Shown: in pieces, positions 8,103-18,246 of the stretch
Layout of the letters: each line of letters starts with the position of its first letter
Position numbering within the stretch: position 1 is the first letter of the stretch
Source of the DNA: Betaproteobacteria bacterium TMED156
GTDB taxonomy: Bacteria > Pseudomonadota > Gammaproteobacteria > Burkholderiales > Burkholderiaceae_A
Assembly: GCA_002171155.1 (NCBI GenBank)
Contig: NHHF01000100.1
Location: forward strand, 592-20,505
Reading direction: 5' to 3'
Length of the DNA: 19,914 bases
Translations under genes and position numbers: made by a program
The notes under the pieces: generated by a model
What the model was told of the DNA's origin: nothing
The model's input: only the letters and a program-made list of their open reading frames with translations
Databases searched by the model: none

Positions 8103-9177
8103 TTATTATTTCGGTTGCTATTAATGAAGCAGATTTTTCATTACTACAGCTTCTCGCTCTTTTTGCGTACTCTAAAAGAATAGATCTATCAAGGTTTTCA
8201 AAAAAAGATAATATTTTATTATCTTGAATATTTTTTTCTTCAATTAATAATGCGGCATCAGCATTTGAAAGTAGTTTTGCATTTAGTAATTGATGATTAT
8301 CAATCGCATTTTCCAAGGGAATTAATACTGACCCTAAACCAATAGCAGCAAGTTCACTTATTGTTCCAGCCCCTGCCCTACATATGACAAGATCTGCCCA
8401 ACAATAGTAAGTAATAACTTCATCTAGAAAATTCTTTACTTCAGCTTTGAAGCCAGCTTTCATATATGATTTGTTGACTTCGTCCCGATCATTTTCTCCA
8501 GTCTGGTGAACAACTGTCAGTTTTAATTTATTAAGTTTTTTAATTTGTTTGAGTATTTTTGGGACTTCAACATTTAATACTTTAGCTCCCAGACTACCTC
8601 CTAGAACAAGAATCCTAATTGGCCCTGATCTTAGTTCCCATCTCTCTTCAGGAGTGGGAACCGACAGGAACGAAGATCTAATCGGATTACCTACAAATTT
8701 AGCAGTTGAAGAACTATATCTTGTTGATTTAAAGCTCAAAAAAACCTGTTTGGTCAGTCTTGACAATATTCTGTTGGCACTTCCCATAACTGCATTTTGC
8801 TCATGAACCAAAAAAGGTATTCTCATTATAGTTGAGGAAATACCAACTGGAACTGTAATATATCCTCCAAAACAAGCAACATAGTCAGGTTTAATTTTTT
8901 TTAATGTTTTAATAGAATCAAAAACAGCAATAGATAATCTAAACGGCAACAATAATAAAGGGAGTAAGCCCTTACCCCTGACTCCTTTAAATGGAGAGAC
9001 AAAAAGAGGAATATTTTCAGCTTTAACAACTTTCTTTTCTAACCCTCTTGCAGTTCCAATCCAAGATAATTTTACTCCATGCTTTTTTAATTCCGAAGCA
9101 ACAGCTAAACCAGGAAAAATATGTCCTCCAGTTCCCCCAGCAACAATCAAAACAATATTTTTGCTCAAATCGCTCAT
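8077..9177 (-). CDS. murG: UDP-GlcNAc:lipid I transferase MurG
   Basis: MurG is a peripheral membrane GT-B glycosyltransferase that adds GlcNAc to lipid I, giving lipid II. The 366 residues carry the first glycine loop AGGTGGHIFPGLA (13-25), FGGY (103-106), the acceptor-site segment HEQNAVMGSANR (125-136), the second glycine loop GGSLGA (193-198), and the UDP-GlcNAc site CRAGAGTISELAAIG (266-280) followed by DNHQ (293-296). The ATG overlaps the ftsW stop as ATGA (9174-9177), the classic coupling arrangement. The stop falls inside the murC N terminus. Length and motifs are ordinary. Confidence 0.98.
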   Translation of the reverse strand: MSDLSKNIVLIVAGGTGGHIFPGLAVASELKKHGVKLSWIGTARGLEKKVVKAENIPLFVSPFKGVRGKGLLPLLLLPFRLSIAVFDSIKTLKKIKPDYVACFGGYITVPVGISSTIMRIPFLVHEQNAVMGSANRILSRLTKQVFLSFKSTRYSSSTAKFVGNPIRSSFLSVPTPEERWELRSGPIRILVLGGSLGAKVLNVEVPKILKQIKKLNKLKLTVVHQTGENDRDEVNKSYMKAGFKAEVKNFLDEVITYYCWADLVICRAGAGTISELAAIGLGSVLIPLENAIDNHQLLNAKLLSNADAALLIEEKNIQDNKILSFFENLDRSILLEYAKRARSCSNEKSASLIATEIINEMVKSEE

Positions 9178-10370
9178 CTTGCCTTGACCTGGGTATTTAA
9201 ATTCAACAAGTTCTGTTTTGAGAAAATTTTATTTTCCATATCGATCCTAAATAAAACACCCATAGCCATACAAACAACTAATAAAGAACTACCCCCATGG
9301 CTTATAAACGGAAGGGTTAGTCCTTTTGTGGGCAAGATCCCTGTATTAACCCCTGCATGAATAAATGCCTGAATACCAATCCAAAATCCAATTCCTTGAG
9401 CAACTAATCCAGCAAAAATTCTTTCTTGTGACATTGCAATTCTTCCGATTTCAATTGATCTCTTTATTAAAAAGTAAAAACCAACAAGAACTAAAGATAT
9501 TCCAACAAAGCCAAGTTCCTCTCCAATCACAGCAAATATAAAATCTGTGTGTGGCAATGGTAGGTAATCAAGTTTTGCTACTCCAGTACCTAAACCTGTT
9601 CCAAATAATCCTCCATTTCCAAAAGCGACTAAAGCCGCACAAAGTTGATAACCTACGTTAGCACTAAACTCCTGATCACATGGTGTAACAAACGATAGTA
9701 ATCTATCCAATCTCCAATCAGTGAAGATAATCATGCAAACAAAAAACAAACATAAACCTAAAAAAAGAGGAATGAAAACTCTCAAATTCATACCTCCCAA
9801 GAAAAGTATTGCTCCAACTGTTAACGTGATTACTATTGTTGACCCTAAATCAGGCTGGTAAAGCAGAAACACAATTAATATGCACATTAAAAATCCGATT
9901 GGAGCAATCCCGTTGATTAATGAATCTCTGATACGATCATTTCTTCTAATTGCATAAGCCGATGCAAACAATATAGAAAAAAATTTCATTGGCTCAGCTG
10001 GTTGTAATGTGATAGGTCCAAGTGGTATGGATCTGACTGCACCATCCCTGATAAAATCTTGTCCTCCAAAGAACTTCAATAATCCAACACAAAATAATAA
10101 ACTCAGACCAAAAGCAAACAGAGCTCCTGAAAAACTTTTTAAAATTTCCGTCGGAATGTGTAAGAAAATAAAGAAAACTAAAACTCCTAGTATTAAATGT
10201 ATTTGATGCCCTCTCATTTGATTCCAAAAGAAATGTCGTTCATTATCACTTGGCAATGGAAGCGTTGCAGAATAAACCATAATCAATCCTAGCAGGAGAA
10301 AACTCACAAAAAGTAAAAGAAGATTCCTATCAAAGAAATCAAAAAATGGGAGTTTAAATTTTTCCAACAA
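9174..10370 (-). CDS. ftsW: SEDS peptidoglycan glycosyltransferase FtsW
   Basis: FtsW is the SEDS-family polymerase that links lipid II into glycan strands at the septum, working with FtsI. The 398-residue protein is a multi-pass membrane protein of about ten segments. Family motifs include QPAEPMKF (123-130), YQPDLGST (171-178), the catalytic Asp in PHTDFIFAVIGEELGFVG (D276), and PFISHGGSSLL (354-364). It starts at TTG: two consecutive TTG codons (10368-10370 and 10365-10367) follow an AAAGGAAA Shine-Dalgarno (10374-10381), and the second TTG has the more usual spacing, so the start is uncertain by one codon. The gene overlaps the end of murD by 17 bases. The DNEFHFFWNQ-like stretch after the first segment is close to other FtsW proteins and argues against RodA, as does the location. 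Confidence 0.97.
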   Translation of the reverse strand: MLEKFKLPFFDFFDRNLLLLFVSFLLLGLIMVYSATLPLPSDNERHFFWNQMRGHQIHLILGVLVFFIFLHIPTEILKSFSGALFAFGLSLLFCVGLLKFFGGQDFIRDGAVRSIPLGPITLQPAEPMKFFSILFASAYAIRRNDRIRDSLINGIAPIGFLMCILIVFLLYQPDLGSTIVITLTVGAILFLGGMNLRVFIPLFLGLCLFFVCMIIFTDWRLDRLLSFVTPCDQEFSANVGYQLCAALVAFGNGGLFGTGLGTGVAKLDYLPLPHTDFIFAVIGEELGFVGISLVLVGFYFLIKRSIEIGRIAMSQERIFAGLVAQGIGFWIGIQAFIHAGVNTGILPTKGLTLPFISHGGSSLLVVCMAMGVLFRIDMENKIFSKQNLLNLNTQVKAR

Positions 10371-11934
10371 TGGTTTCCTTTACTTTAAATTCAGAAAAAA
10401 TTAATTTTTTAAACTCTTGTCCTCTATGTCTAAAGCTGTTGAACATATCAAGACTTGAGCATGCTGGAGAAAATAAAACATTAATTTTCTTTTCATTTAA
10501 ATCATTTTTTAAGACTTTCTGATCAACTATCTTTTTAATTAAAGAGACAACTTCATTTAAGTTCTCAACTTGATAAAAGTTCAGCCCTGCCTTAAAAAAT
10601 TCTTCACAAATGGATGAAACATTCTTGCCAAAAACAATTAGGTATGGAGGTCGAGATACCAAAAATTTGGAGAGAATATTAAAATCTTGACCTTTTGTAT
10701 CACCACCAATAATTAAAATTATTGGTTCCTTTAAAGAATTCATCGCAGCAACAGTTGCTCCAATATTTGTTGCCTTACTATCATCAAAAAATCTAGTTTG
10801 ATCCAATGATAGAAAATTTTCTAATCTGTGATTTTCTGCAACATGATTCTTTAAAACTTCAATTATTCTATTGAACTTATTGGTAATCTGACTTGCGACT
10901 GCCAAGCAAAAGGCTATATTAGAAAAATTATGTGCGCCAATTAAATTTATATCTTTTATTGATAGTTCAAATTCATGATAGATATTTTTTTTTAAAAAGT
11001 TACGATAACAAAACCTTCCAGACTGATTTATTCCAAAATCACCTTTCTCACCTGGTAATCCAATACCGAAAGTAATGAAGGATTTGTGTTTATTTATATT
11101 TTCGGAATTGCTGTTTCTCAAATGTTTATAGATTACTCTAGACAGTTTCTCTTCATCTCTGCATATAAATGCTTTTGCAGTTGGTTTAGGCACTCCAAAA
11201 ACCTTTAATTTTGAATGTAGATATTCCTCTCCATTCTCATGCCAATCAGAATGATCTGAACTTATATTTAATATTGTAGAAAATGTAGGTGAAAATCTTT
11301 TCGTTAATGCCAACTGAAAACTTGACAATTCTAAGACCCAAACATCTGGCATTCTTTTTATTGATTCTCTTAGTAAAATCGCTTCTAGTAAAGATGGTCT
11401 AATATTACCTGCAGGCTGAGCATCAATACCTACCGAATTTAATAACTTAACAACTAATTTCACAACAGATGTTTTGCCATTTGTACCTGTTACTGCAATA
11501 ACTGGAGCTTTGTAATTATTATTTGACTTTTCCTTTACGTTCGAACTTTGAGATTTCGTATTTACTGCCATTTCAAATAAATCTAATTCTGTCAAAACAG
11601 GTATTTCTTCTCTTCTTGCTAAATCCAGCATTTCTGCAACACCACTTTTTTTTGAAGAGTGAGGACTTAAACCAGGAGAAATAATCAGAGTATCAATTTT
11701 GTTAAACCATGAGGTATCCAATGGGTATTTAATTCCAGTTTTAATAACTATATTCGTACCTTTAATAACTTTGTCATCTAAATTTCTTGAATCTACAATA
11801 ATGACTTCCTTACCCTTGTTATTTAACCATTTAGCGCATGCTCTGCCGGAAATACCTCCACCAATAATCAATATTTTCGTGAAAAAAACAGACTGCAATT
11901 GTTTATTTTTTTTTGTTTTTACTAATTCATTCAT
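10354..11934 (-). CDS. murD: UDP-N-acetylmuramoyl-L-alanine--D-glutamate ligase MurD
   Basis: MurD adds D-glutamate to UDP-MurNAc-L-Ala. Its 526 residues exceed the roughly 440 of E. coli MurD. The N-terminal glycine motif IIGGGISGRACAKWL (23-37), SPGLSP (86-91), the P-loop VTGTNGKTSVVKL (148-160), a NISSDHSDWH segment for metal and substrate binding, the HRLE motif, and DDSKATN with GGDTKG in the C-terminal domain are all there. The extra length is a low-complexity insert at about 125-141, just before the P-loop, and a longer central domain containing a GDFG stretch that I associate with Burkholderiales MurD. The ATG follows mraY after 6 bp, with only a weak purine stretch upstream. Its end overlaps ftsW. 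Confidence 0.97.
   Translation of the reverse strand: MNELVKTKKNKQLQSVFFTKILIIGGGISGRACAKWLNNKGKEVIIVDSRNLDDKVIKGTNIVIKTGIKYPLDTSWFNKIDTLIISPGLSPHSSKKSGVAEMLDLARREEIPVLTELDLFEMAVNTKSQSSNVKEKSNNNYKAPVIAVTGTNGKTSVVKLVVKLLNSVGIDAQPAGNIRPSLLEAILLRESIKRMPDVWVLELSSFQLALTKRFSPTFSTILNISSDHSDWHENGEEYLHSKLKVFGVPKPTAKAFICRDEEKLSRVIYKHLRNSNSENINKHKSFITFGIGLPGEKGDFGINQSGRFCYRNFLKKNIYHEFELSIKDINLIGAHNFSNIAFCLAVASQITNKFNRIIEVLKNHVAENHRLENFLSLDQTRFFDDSKATNIGATVAAMNSLKEPIILIIGGDTKGQDFNILSKFLVSRPPYLIVFGKNVSSICEEFFKAGLNFYQVENLNEVVSLIKKIVDQKVLKNDLNEKKINVLFSPACSSLDMFNSFRHRGQEFKKLIFSEFKVKETIVGKI
10374..10381 (-). promoter_or_regulatory. Shine-Dalgarno for the ftsW TTG start
   Basis: AAAGGAAA on the minus strand, inside the end of murD. 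The AGGA core is 5 bases from the first TTG of ftsW and 8 from the second. No ATG is available near the FtsW N terminus, so this site supports a TTG start. Confidence 0.6.
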
Positions 11935-11940
11935 TTATCT

Positions 11941-13110
11941 TCAACGTATTTTTAATGTTGCTAGTCCGACTAAAACTAACATCATTGTTATTATCCAAAA
12001 CCGAACTACTACTTGTGTTTCCTTCCATCCACTCTCCTCAAAGTGGTGGTGAAGGGGTGCCATCTTCAAAATTCTTTTTCCAATACCAAATCTTTTTTTT
12101 GTATATTTGAAATACCCTACTTGAAGCATTACAGACAGCGTCTCAATTACAAATACCCCACCCATGATAAATAAAACTATTTCTTGTCGAGAAACTATAG
12201 CCACAACACCTAAAGCACCACCAAGCGCCAAGGCACCAACATCTCCCATAAAAACCTGGGCTGGATAAGCGTTAAACCATAGGAAGGCCAATCCTGAACC
12301 AACAATTGCAGCACAAAAAACAGTTAATTCTCCTGCACCCGGAATATAAGGAAGCAACAAATATTTTGAAAAAACAGAGTGACCTGCGACATATGCAAAA
12401 ACTCCTAATCCGGCAGCCACTAAAACAGTTGGCATAATAGCAAGGCCATCAAGTCCATCTGTTAAGTTGACTGCATTGCTTGAACCCACCAATACAAAGT
12501 AAGACAGTACAATAAAACCTATTACCCCTAAAGGCAGTGAAAAGTCTTTTAGAAAAGGTAAGATTAATTCTGATTGCGAAGGTAGAGGCATTTTTAAACC
12601 ACTCTCAATCCAATTAGTAAACAAAAGTAAAGCTTCCGAGTTACTCGATGCAGAAATTGAAAACACTAAATAGATTGAAGCTATCAAACCAATAAAAGAT
12701 TGCCAAAAATATTTCCATTTTGCTGATAATCCTTGTGGATTTTTTTTGGAAACCTTTATGTAATCGTCAATCCAGCCAATGCAGCCCATTCCCAAAGTTA
12801 CCAATAAAGCCGCCCATACAAATCTATTAGATAAATCAGCCCAAAGGATAGTTGTAAACGCTAAAGAAATTAAAATCAATGCACCGCCCATTGTAGGTGT
12901 TCCTTGCTTTACTAGATGGGTTTGAGGTCCATCGTCTCTTACCGACTGCTCAACATTCATACTGCTTAAAAAATTTATTACTTGTGGACCAAAAAATAAC
13001 CCAATTGCAAGTGATGTGAGAGTTGCCATTACTGCTCTGAGAGTTATATATTCAAAAACAGAAAAGTAACTGCCTAGTTCCCCTAATAAATCAAAAAATG
13101 CAAGTAACAT
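11941..13110 (-). CDS. mraY: Phospho-N-acetylmuramoyl-pentapeptide transferase MraY
   Basis: MraY is the integral membrane enzyme that transfers phospho-MurNAc-pentapeptide to undecaprenyl phosphate, forming lipid I. With the ATG at 13108-13110 it has 389 residues and about ten membrane segments. The key residues match E. coli numbering closely: D115-D116 in [17 protein letters not shown] (about 215-224), D290 in [13 protein letters not shown], and the histidine triad HHHFEESGW (354-362). An in-frame TTG one codon earlier is possible, but the ATG sits at a better distance from AGGAA (13117-13121), and the murF stop overlaps it as TGATG. murD follows after 6 bp. Nothing is unusual. Confidence 0.98.
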   Translation of the reverse strand: MLLAFFDLLGELGSYFSVFEYITLRAVMATLTSLAIGLFFGPQVINFLSSMNVEQSVRDDGPQTHLVKQGTPTMGGALILISLAFTTILWADLSNRFVWAALLVTLGMGCIGWIDDYIKVSKKNPQGLSAKWKYFWQSFIGLIASIYLVFSISASSNSEALLLFTNWIESGLKMPLPSQSELILPFLKDFSLPLGVIGFIVLSYFVLVGSSNAVNLTDGLDGLAIMPTVLVAAGLGVFAYVAGHSVFSKYLLLPYIPGAGELTVFCAAIVGSGLAFLWFNAYPAQVFMGDVGALALGGALGVVAIVSRQEIVLFIMGGVFVIETLSVMLQVGYFKYTKKRFGIGKRILKMAPLHHHFEESGWKETQVVVRFWIITMMLVLVGLATLKIR

Positions 13111-14546
13111 CAAAAATTCCTATTAATTAGATTATTAACGATTATGTCTAAGTTTGAAGTTCTTGAACCTTTAACCCAAAGGACTGAGGTACCCGAAGCA
13201 GTTTTTCTTGGTTGTAGCCAACTGCGAACATCTCGTTCCAAGCTTTTTGCTGTGGAGTGCGGCTTACCAAATTTTAAATCTTTGGATGCATTAGAAAAGT
13301 ATTCTCCTATAGTAAAAACTTCATCAAGGTGAAGTGCTGCAAAACCTAAAATTTCTTTATGCAATAGTTGCGAATCTCTACCCAGCTCTCCCATATCACC
13401 AAGTACCATAGCCTTGCGACCATTTAAATCAAGCATTGCATTAATAGCTGCTCTTACTGAATCTGGATTGGCGTTATAACTATCGTCAACAATAATGGAG
13501 CCATCTTCCAAGTGATGGAAAAGACCTCTTCCTTCAATTGGAGTGAAAGACTTTAATCCTTTTTCAATTGATCGATTGGAAATATTTAATGCTAATGATG
13601 CCGCAACTGCTGCCGTTGTTGTTCTTGCAAAGTGTTCCCCAAAACCATTGAGTTTTGTAGAGAACATCTTATCTTTATTAACGTAAAACTCAACTGTCAA
13701 CGGGTTTTTACATTTAATTTTACAAATTACGTCCTTGAATATGATTTTATTTTCACAAATAGACTTATCGCTTTCTAAGCTAAATCTAATCACACTACAG
13801 TCATTCCTTTCAGCAAAACCCCACCAAATGTCTTCGTTATCTATGTCCTTTGGAAAAATAACTATATCTTTAGCATTCAGTTTGGAAATTACTGAACCAT
13901 TCTCAATTGCAGTTTTTCTCACTGAACCAAGAAACTCTTGATGTTCACGCTGAGCGTTTGTTATTAAAGCACAATTTGGTTTGACGATTGAAGAAAGTTT
14001 TGAAATTTCTCCAATTTGATTCATCCCCATTTCTAAAACTGCGAATTTATGTTCATCTCTCAATCGCAAAAGATTAAGTGGAACCCCTATGTGATTATTT
14101 TGATTTCCAGTTGTAGAAAATTGGGCGGTGGACCCAACTTCTTTCTTTAAAATATTTGAGACGATTTCTTTAGCAGTAGTTTTTCCATTCGATCCGGTTA
14201 CTGATAATAACTTCCCATTCCATGTAGTTCTTTTTTTGGCAGCTAATTCACTAAATGCATCAATAACATTATTTACTGCTAGTAGAAAAAATTTGTCATC
14301 AATTAGAGAGGTCATCCAGTCTTTAATCTGACCTTTTTCCACAATTGCCCCAATTGCATTTTTTTCTTTTGCTGTTTCTATAAAATTATGTCCATCAAAA
14401 TTTTTTCCTTTAATTGCCATAAAAATTAGATCTTTTTTAATACTTCTAGTGTCGATGCAACAACCCTTTACAAGAATTTTTTTATTAGGAATTTTTATCA
14501 AAAAGTTTGAATTATTAATTTTTTCTTTTATTGAAAAAAGAGACAT
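13110..14546 (-). CDS. murF: UDP-N-acetylmuramoyl-tripeptide--D-Ala-D-Ala ligase MurF
   Basis: MurF adds D-Ala-D-Ala to complete the pentapeptide. From the ATG at 14544-14546 the protein has 478 residues, near the family norm. The N-terminal substrate domain has [19 protein letters not shown], the P-loop is [12 protein letters not shown] (116-127), and [26 protein letters not shown] and LGDMGELG follow as expected. The reading frame stays open upstream to 14687, well inside murE. I chose codon 14546 because [10 protein letters not shown] begins where other MurF proteins begin. An alternative is GTG at 14585, one base after the murE stop, behind a weak GGA, which would add 13 residues. Neither start has a strong Shine-Dalgarno. 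The stop overlaps the mraY ATG by one base. Confidence 0.96.
   Translation of the reverse strand: MSLFSIKEKINNSNFLIKIPNKKILVKGCCIDTRSIKKDLIFMAIKGKNFDGHNFIETAKEKNAIGAIVEKGQIKDWMTSLIDDKFFLLAVNNVIDAFSELAAKKRTTWNGKLLSVTGSNGKTTAKEIVSNILKKEVGSTAQFSTTGNQNNHIGVPLNLLRLRDEHKFAVLEMGMNQIGEISKLSSIVKPNCALITNAQREHQEFLGSVRKTAIENGSVISKLNAKDIVIFPKDIDNEDIWWGFAERNDCSVIRFSLESDKSICENKIIFKDVICKIKCKNPLTVEFYVNKDKMFSTKLNGFGEHFARTTTAAVAASLALNISNRSIEKGLKSFTPIEGRGLFHHLEDGSIIVDDSYNANPDSVRAAINAMLDLNGRKAMVLGDMGELGRDSQLLHKEILGFAALHLDEVFTIGEYFSNASKDLKFGKPHSTAKSLERDVRSWLQPRKTASGTSVLWVKGSRTSNLDIIVNNLINRNF
13117..13121 (-). promoter_or_regulatory. Shine-Dalgarno favouring the mraY ATG over the upstream TTG
   Basis: AGGAA on the minus strand, 6 bases before the ATG at 13108-13110 but only 3 before the in-frame TTG. 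This favours the ATG, which overlaps the murF stop as TGATG. Confidence 0.55.
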
Positions 14547-14586
14547 CTCAAAATTCGCTATAGTGGATGAATGATTTTTTATCACT

Positions 14587-16215
14587 TTATTTTTCCAAAT
14601 TAAGTTTTCTAACATTGAATGCAGACCTAGTCTCTTCATAATCGCTATAATAAATTTTTCTTGAATCAAATATCTGATAGTTCTCATGACCCTTTCCAGC
14701 TACGAGCACAACATCATTTTTTTTAGCTTTAGATACTATGTGGTTAATTGCTTCACCTCTATTAGTTATTTTTCTCCAATTGTGTTTTATTTTTTTATCA
14801 ATTCCTGAGTAAATATCTGCTATTATTTCTCCGAGTGGTTCTGTCCTCGGATTGTCTGAAGTGATGATTCCTTTAGTACAATATTTGGTAGCTACTTTTC
14901 CCATTTTTTTTCTTTTAGATTTATCTCTGTCACCACCACATCCAAAAATGCAATATAGTTTTCCATTTCTTTTTTTTGATAAGTCTCTAAGGGTGGTTAA
15001 TATCCTTTCCAATGCTTCTGGGGTGTGAGCATAGTCTATGCAAACCAACGGACAACCTTCTTCTTTTAAAAAATCCATCCTTCCAAGTGGAGTTTTGAAT
15101 TTTTTCAAACCGGAAATTATTTCCTCTTTTTTTTTGCCTGCGGCATGCATTAAACCAGCAACAACTGCAGCATTTTCAATGTTGTATTTTCCTATAGTAG
15201 TTAAAGAAAGCTCGTTATTTTCTGAAGAGGAATCTTGGTAAGTAACATTAGTGACGTCATCTGATATAGAATTTATCTTTAGATTTATTTCTGAGCTAAT
15301 TCTATTATTTTTTGCAGAAACGTAAAAATACTTTACTTTGTTATTTAATTTTCTAATAATTCTTTCTGAAACAGCTTTACTAAATCGATTGCTTTCTGTG
15401 AACACTGCAGATTCAATGTCTGGGGCAGTAAATAATAAGCTCTTTGAAAATTCTAAATTTTCAAATGACCCATGATAATCCAAATGATCATGACCTAAAT
15501 TAGTCATAGCTGTATGTCTAATTTTGCACCCTAATAATCTACCCTGAATTAAACCGATTGATGAAGCCTCAATAAATAGTCTCTCAACTCCAAGTTTTAT
15601 TAATTCATTTAAATTTCTATGTAATAAAACTGCACTTGGTGTAGTCAAGTCAAAATCGTTTATTTTGATTTCTTCGATTGTTTCTATATTTTTTTTATAA
15701 GTAATAAGACCCAAAGTTCCCAAAGACGCACAAATTTCCTTACAATTCGCAAAAGCAATTGCGGCAGCATTAGCAACTGTTGTTTTGCCGTTTGTCCCAG
15801 TGATCGCCGAAATTATTATTTTTTCTGATGGAAATTCATAGAATGAAGAGGCAATGAACCCCGATAATCTTTTGAGAGATCCAAGAAAGTATGTTTTATT
15901 TTCTAATTTTTTAGAATTTTTTGTGTTGTCTTTTATCCAGGTTTTAACATTTTTTTTCTCAGAGCTATCTACAATTAAAACAGAAGGTTTTTTTTGATTT
16001 GCTAAATGCAGCAAATCACTGGTATTGTATTTTGCTCCTGCACATAATATAAAAATATCACCCTGATCTAAAAAGCTAGTATGGTCGGTTATATGTGCGC
16101 ATCCATGATTCTTTCTTAATTTCTTTCCCAAAGCGGTGGCTTTTTCATGCATGGGTGGAAACCATGAAAAGGATTTTTTTATACTCTCGCTTTTCAATGT
16201 GTTTACTGTACTCAA
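14587..16215 (-). CDS. murE: UDP-MurNAc-tripeptide synthetase MurE, meso-diaminopimelate-adding
   Basis: MurE adds the third stem residue. The DNPRTEP motif (454-460) is the signature for meso-diaminopimelate rather than lysine, so a Gram-negative, DAP-type peptidoglycan is predicted. The 542 residues also show the P-loop TGTNGKTTVANA (139-150), DLTTPSA (189-195), EASSIGL (216-222), NLGHDHLDYHG (239-249), GRMD (378-381), DYAHTPEALE (394-403), FGCGGDRD (424-431) and AGKGHE (506-511). The start is TTG at 16213-16215, overlapping the ftsI stop as TTGA. No Shine-Dalgarno is evident there, so an internal start such as the ATG at codon 22 is possible; the first 20 or so residues are not conserved. 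murF follows. Confidence 0.97.
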   Translation of the reverse strand: MSTVNTLKSESIKKSFSWFPPMHEKATALGKKLRKNHGCAHITDHTSFLDQGDIFILCAGAKYNTSDLLHLANQKKPSVLIVDSSEKKNVKTWIKDNTKNSKKLENKTYFLGSLKRLSGFIASSFYEFPSEKIIISAITGTNGKTTVANAAAIAFANCKEICASLGTLGLITYKKNIETIEEIKINDFDLTTPSAVLLHRNLNELIKLGVERLFIEASSIGLIQGRLLGCKIRHTAMTNLGHDHLDYHGSFENLEFSKSLLFTAPDIESAVFTESNRFSKAVSERIIRKLNNKVKYFYVSAKNNRISSEINLKINSISDDVTNVTYQDSSSENNELSLTTIGKYNIENAAVVAGLMHAAGKKKEEIISGLKKFKTPLGRMDFLKEEGCPLVCIDYAHTPEALERILTTLRDLSKKRNGKLYCIFGCGGDRDKSKRKKMGKVATKYCTKGIITSDNPRTEPLGEIIADIYSGIDKKIKHNWRKITNRGEAINHIVSKAKKNDVVLVAGKGHENYQIFDSRKIYYSDYEETRSAFNVRKLNLEK

Positions 16216-17981
16216 TGTGGTTGCTTTTTCAATAAAGCGGTTTTAGGAAAAACTTGTCGAGTCTTGTCTGGAGACATTTGTAACCTTCTCAATGCCTCGC
16301 CTGCTATTTTCGAAAATATAGGTGCTGCTACTTGTCCTCCGGTTCTAATTCCTTTAGGTTCATCAACCATGACCGCAATTACAAACCTCGGGTTATCTAT
16401 GGGAGCAATTCCAACAAAAGAAGCAATGTATCTATTTTTTGAATATCCACCATTTTCTGCTTTTTGAGCTGTTCCTGTTTTTCCAGCTATTCTGAATCCT
16501 TCAACTTGTGCTTTCACACCAGTTCCAACAGAACTAGATGCTCTTTCTAACATAAATCTTACCGATTGAACCGACTCATCCGAGAAAACTTTCACACTTC
16601 TTCGTGGAAAATTAGTTTTTTGAATTCCAATGGGCATTAAGTCTCCAGATCTTGCAAAAACTGTATATGCCTGTGCAAGTTGAACCAAAGACACTGCTAC
16701 TCCGTGTCCATATGAAATAGTCGCTCTAGTAACATTATCCCAATTTTGCCATGGCAATAATGTACCTTTAGTTACTCCTCCCAACGGTAAGTTTGGGTGT
16801 TTACCAAATCCTAATGTTTCATAGTACTCATGCATGTGACTTGGTCTTAGTTTCATAGCAACTCTTACTGTTCCAACATTACTTGATTTGGCAAGCACAT
16901 CAGACACACTCAAAATGCCAAAAGGCTTAAAATCTCTAAGAGTTTCTCCGTTTAACATTATGTAACCTGGTGAAGTATCAATTGTTGTGAGTGGCTCTAC
17001 TAGTCCCTTATCTAAGGCTGCGGCAATAGCAAATGGTTTGAAAGTTGATCCGGGCTCAAAACTATCAGTTATAGATCTATTTCTGACCTCATCAAGCGAT
17101 AAATTTTTTCTTTTTTCTGGATTATATGCTGGTACTGTAACCATAGCTAATATGTCACCTGATTGTGAATCAACAACAACTACAGAAACTGATTTTGCTT
17201 TATGTTTTTTTTTGGCACTCAATGCACTTGCATATGCGATTGATTGAATTGTAGCGTCAACTGATAGCTGTACATCATTTCCAGGTGATGGTTTTTTTAA
17301 AATTTTTTCATTAAAAGCAGTATTCCCCCTTTCCTTTTGAATGAATCTTGACCCTGGAACACCTGTCAGTTGATCATCGAATGCTATTTCAACTCCTTCT
17401 TGTCCTTTTCCCTTGTCGCTAGTAAGCCCTAGCAAAGTTGAAAAAGCATTCTTATAAGGATAGTTTCTTTTATAGGCCTGTTCAAATTCAACACCAGTAA
17501 TGCCAATTGCTTGAATTTTATTTTTAGTTGTAGGGTTTACACCGTAAGACAAGTAAAAAAACCCATCGCGCTTTTTGATAATATTCCAAATTTCATCCGG
17601 TTGTTTATCTATCAAATTTGAAAAACTTTCAATTTGATTTTGTGTAGGATTAAATTGTGCGGGGACGATACCAAGTTTGTATTTTAAAATGCTCATCGCC
17701 AGCACCGCACCATTTCTGTCTAGAATTTTTCCTCGAGCTGCTGGTATTGCTTGTGTTTCAGTATAACGTGTAAGTGCTCTTTTTTTCCAAGTGTCTACAT
17801 CAAGATGTTGAAGTTGAAAAGCTCTAAAAAAAACCGACAAGAATCCAAGAAGTAAAATAACAATTATTACTCTTGATCGCCAAATTGTTGACTGCCATAT
17901 TTGCGCCTCAGTTCCGTAAAAGTGTTTTATTTCTCTTCTTTTACCAGAATTTTTTCTTGAAAAATAATTATTTTTTTTCAT
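16212..17981 (-). CDS. ftsI: Peptidoglycan transpeptidase FtsI (PBP3)
   Basis: FtsI is the monofunctional class B penicillin-binding protein that crosslinks septal peptidoglycan. The 589 residues have a basic cytoplasmic tail (1-35), one membrane anchor (about 36-55), a pedestal domain beginning AIPAARGKILDRNG (78-91), and a transpeptidase domain with all three active-site motifs: S312-T-F-K315, S366-S-N368 and K501-T-G-T504. The ATG at 17979-17981 overlaps the end of ftsL by 14 bases and has no clear Shine-Dalgarno. The 3' end overlaps the TTG of murE. The position after ftsL identifies it as FtsI rather than an elongation PBP2. Confidence 0.98.
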   Translation of the reverse strand: MKKNNYFSRKNSGKRREIKHFYGTEAQIWQSTIWRSRVIIVILLLGFLSVFFRAFQLQHLDVDTWKKRALTRYTETQAIPAARGKILDRNGAVLAMSILKYKLGIVPAQFNPTQNQIESFSNLIDKQPDEIWNIIKKRDGFFYLSYGVNPTTKNKIQAIGITGVEFEQAYKRNYPYKNAFSTLLGLTSDKGKGQEGVEIAFDDQLTGVPGSRFIQKERGNTAFNEKILKKPSPGNDVQLSVDATIQSIAYASALSAKKKHKAKSVSVVVVDSQSGDILAMVTVPAYNPEKRKNLSLDEVRNRSITDSFEPGSTFKPFAIAAALDKGLVEPLTTIDTSPGYIMLNGETLRDFKPFGILSVSDVLAKSSNVGTVRVAMKLRPSHMHEYYETLGFGKHPNLPLGGVTKGTLLPWQNWDNVTRATISYGHGVAVSLVQLAQAYTVFARSGDLMPIGIQKTNFPRRSVKVFSDESVQSVRFMLERASSSVGTGVKAQVEGFRIAGKTGTAQKAENGGYSKNRYIASFVGIAPIDNPRFVIAVMVDEPKGIRTGGQVAAPIFSKIAGEALRRLQMSPDKTRQVFPKTALLKKQPH

Positions 17982-18246
17982 AGCTTTGTATAGTTTCTGG
18001 TTTGTAAACAGTATCTGAATTTTTTATTTCCCTCATTTGCAAATCACTTTTTGCTATAGATTTAATTTTTGTTGTTTCACTTAATTCAGTAAGTGTTATT
18101 TGATAAATATCTATTTCTTCTTTGACCCTTTGATGTTTTTTTTGAATTTCTTCTTTTTTAGTATGAAGAACACGTCCGTTGTATCTCGCATCAATCAGAG
18201 CTAGTGAGGAAATTACAAATAAGAAGATTGTAAAAACTAATCTCAT
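17968..18246 (-). CDS. ftsL: Cell division protein FtsL
   Basis: FtsL is a small bitopic protein that forms a coiled-coil complex with FtsB and FtsQ and activates FtsW-FtsI. This 92-residue version begins almost directly with its membrane helix (about 2-18), followed by a charged region likely to form a periplasmic coiled coil (about 28-62, Lys/Glu-rich, in KKEEIQKKHQRVKEEIDIYQ), and ends with a DLQMREIKNSDTVY stretch like other FtsL C termini. FtsL is weakly conserved; the call rests on size, topology and its place between rsmH and ftsI. The ATG overlaps the rsmH stop as ATGA (18243-18246). There is practically no cytoplasmic tail. Confidence 0.92.
   Translation of the reverse strand: MRLVFTIFLFVISSLALIDARYNGRVLHTKKEEIQKKHQRVKEEIDIYQITLTELSETTKIKSIAKSDLQMREIKNSDTVYKPETIQSYEKK

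Noticed and set aside
9994..10227. A 77-codon minus-strand open frame.
   Set aside because: It is a shifted frame inside ftsW, whose own frame carries the SEDS motifs without a break.
11510..11565. The Asn/Lys/Ser-rich stretch in MurD as a frameshift or insertion of foreign DNA.
   Set aside because: The frame is continuous and motifs on both sides are intact; it sits just before the P-loop and is best seen as a variable loop.
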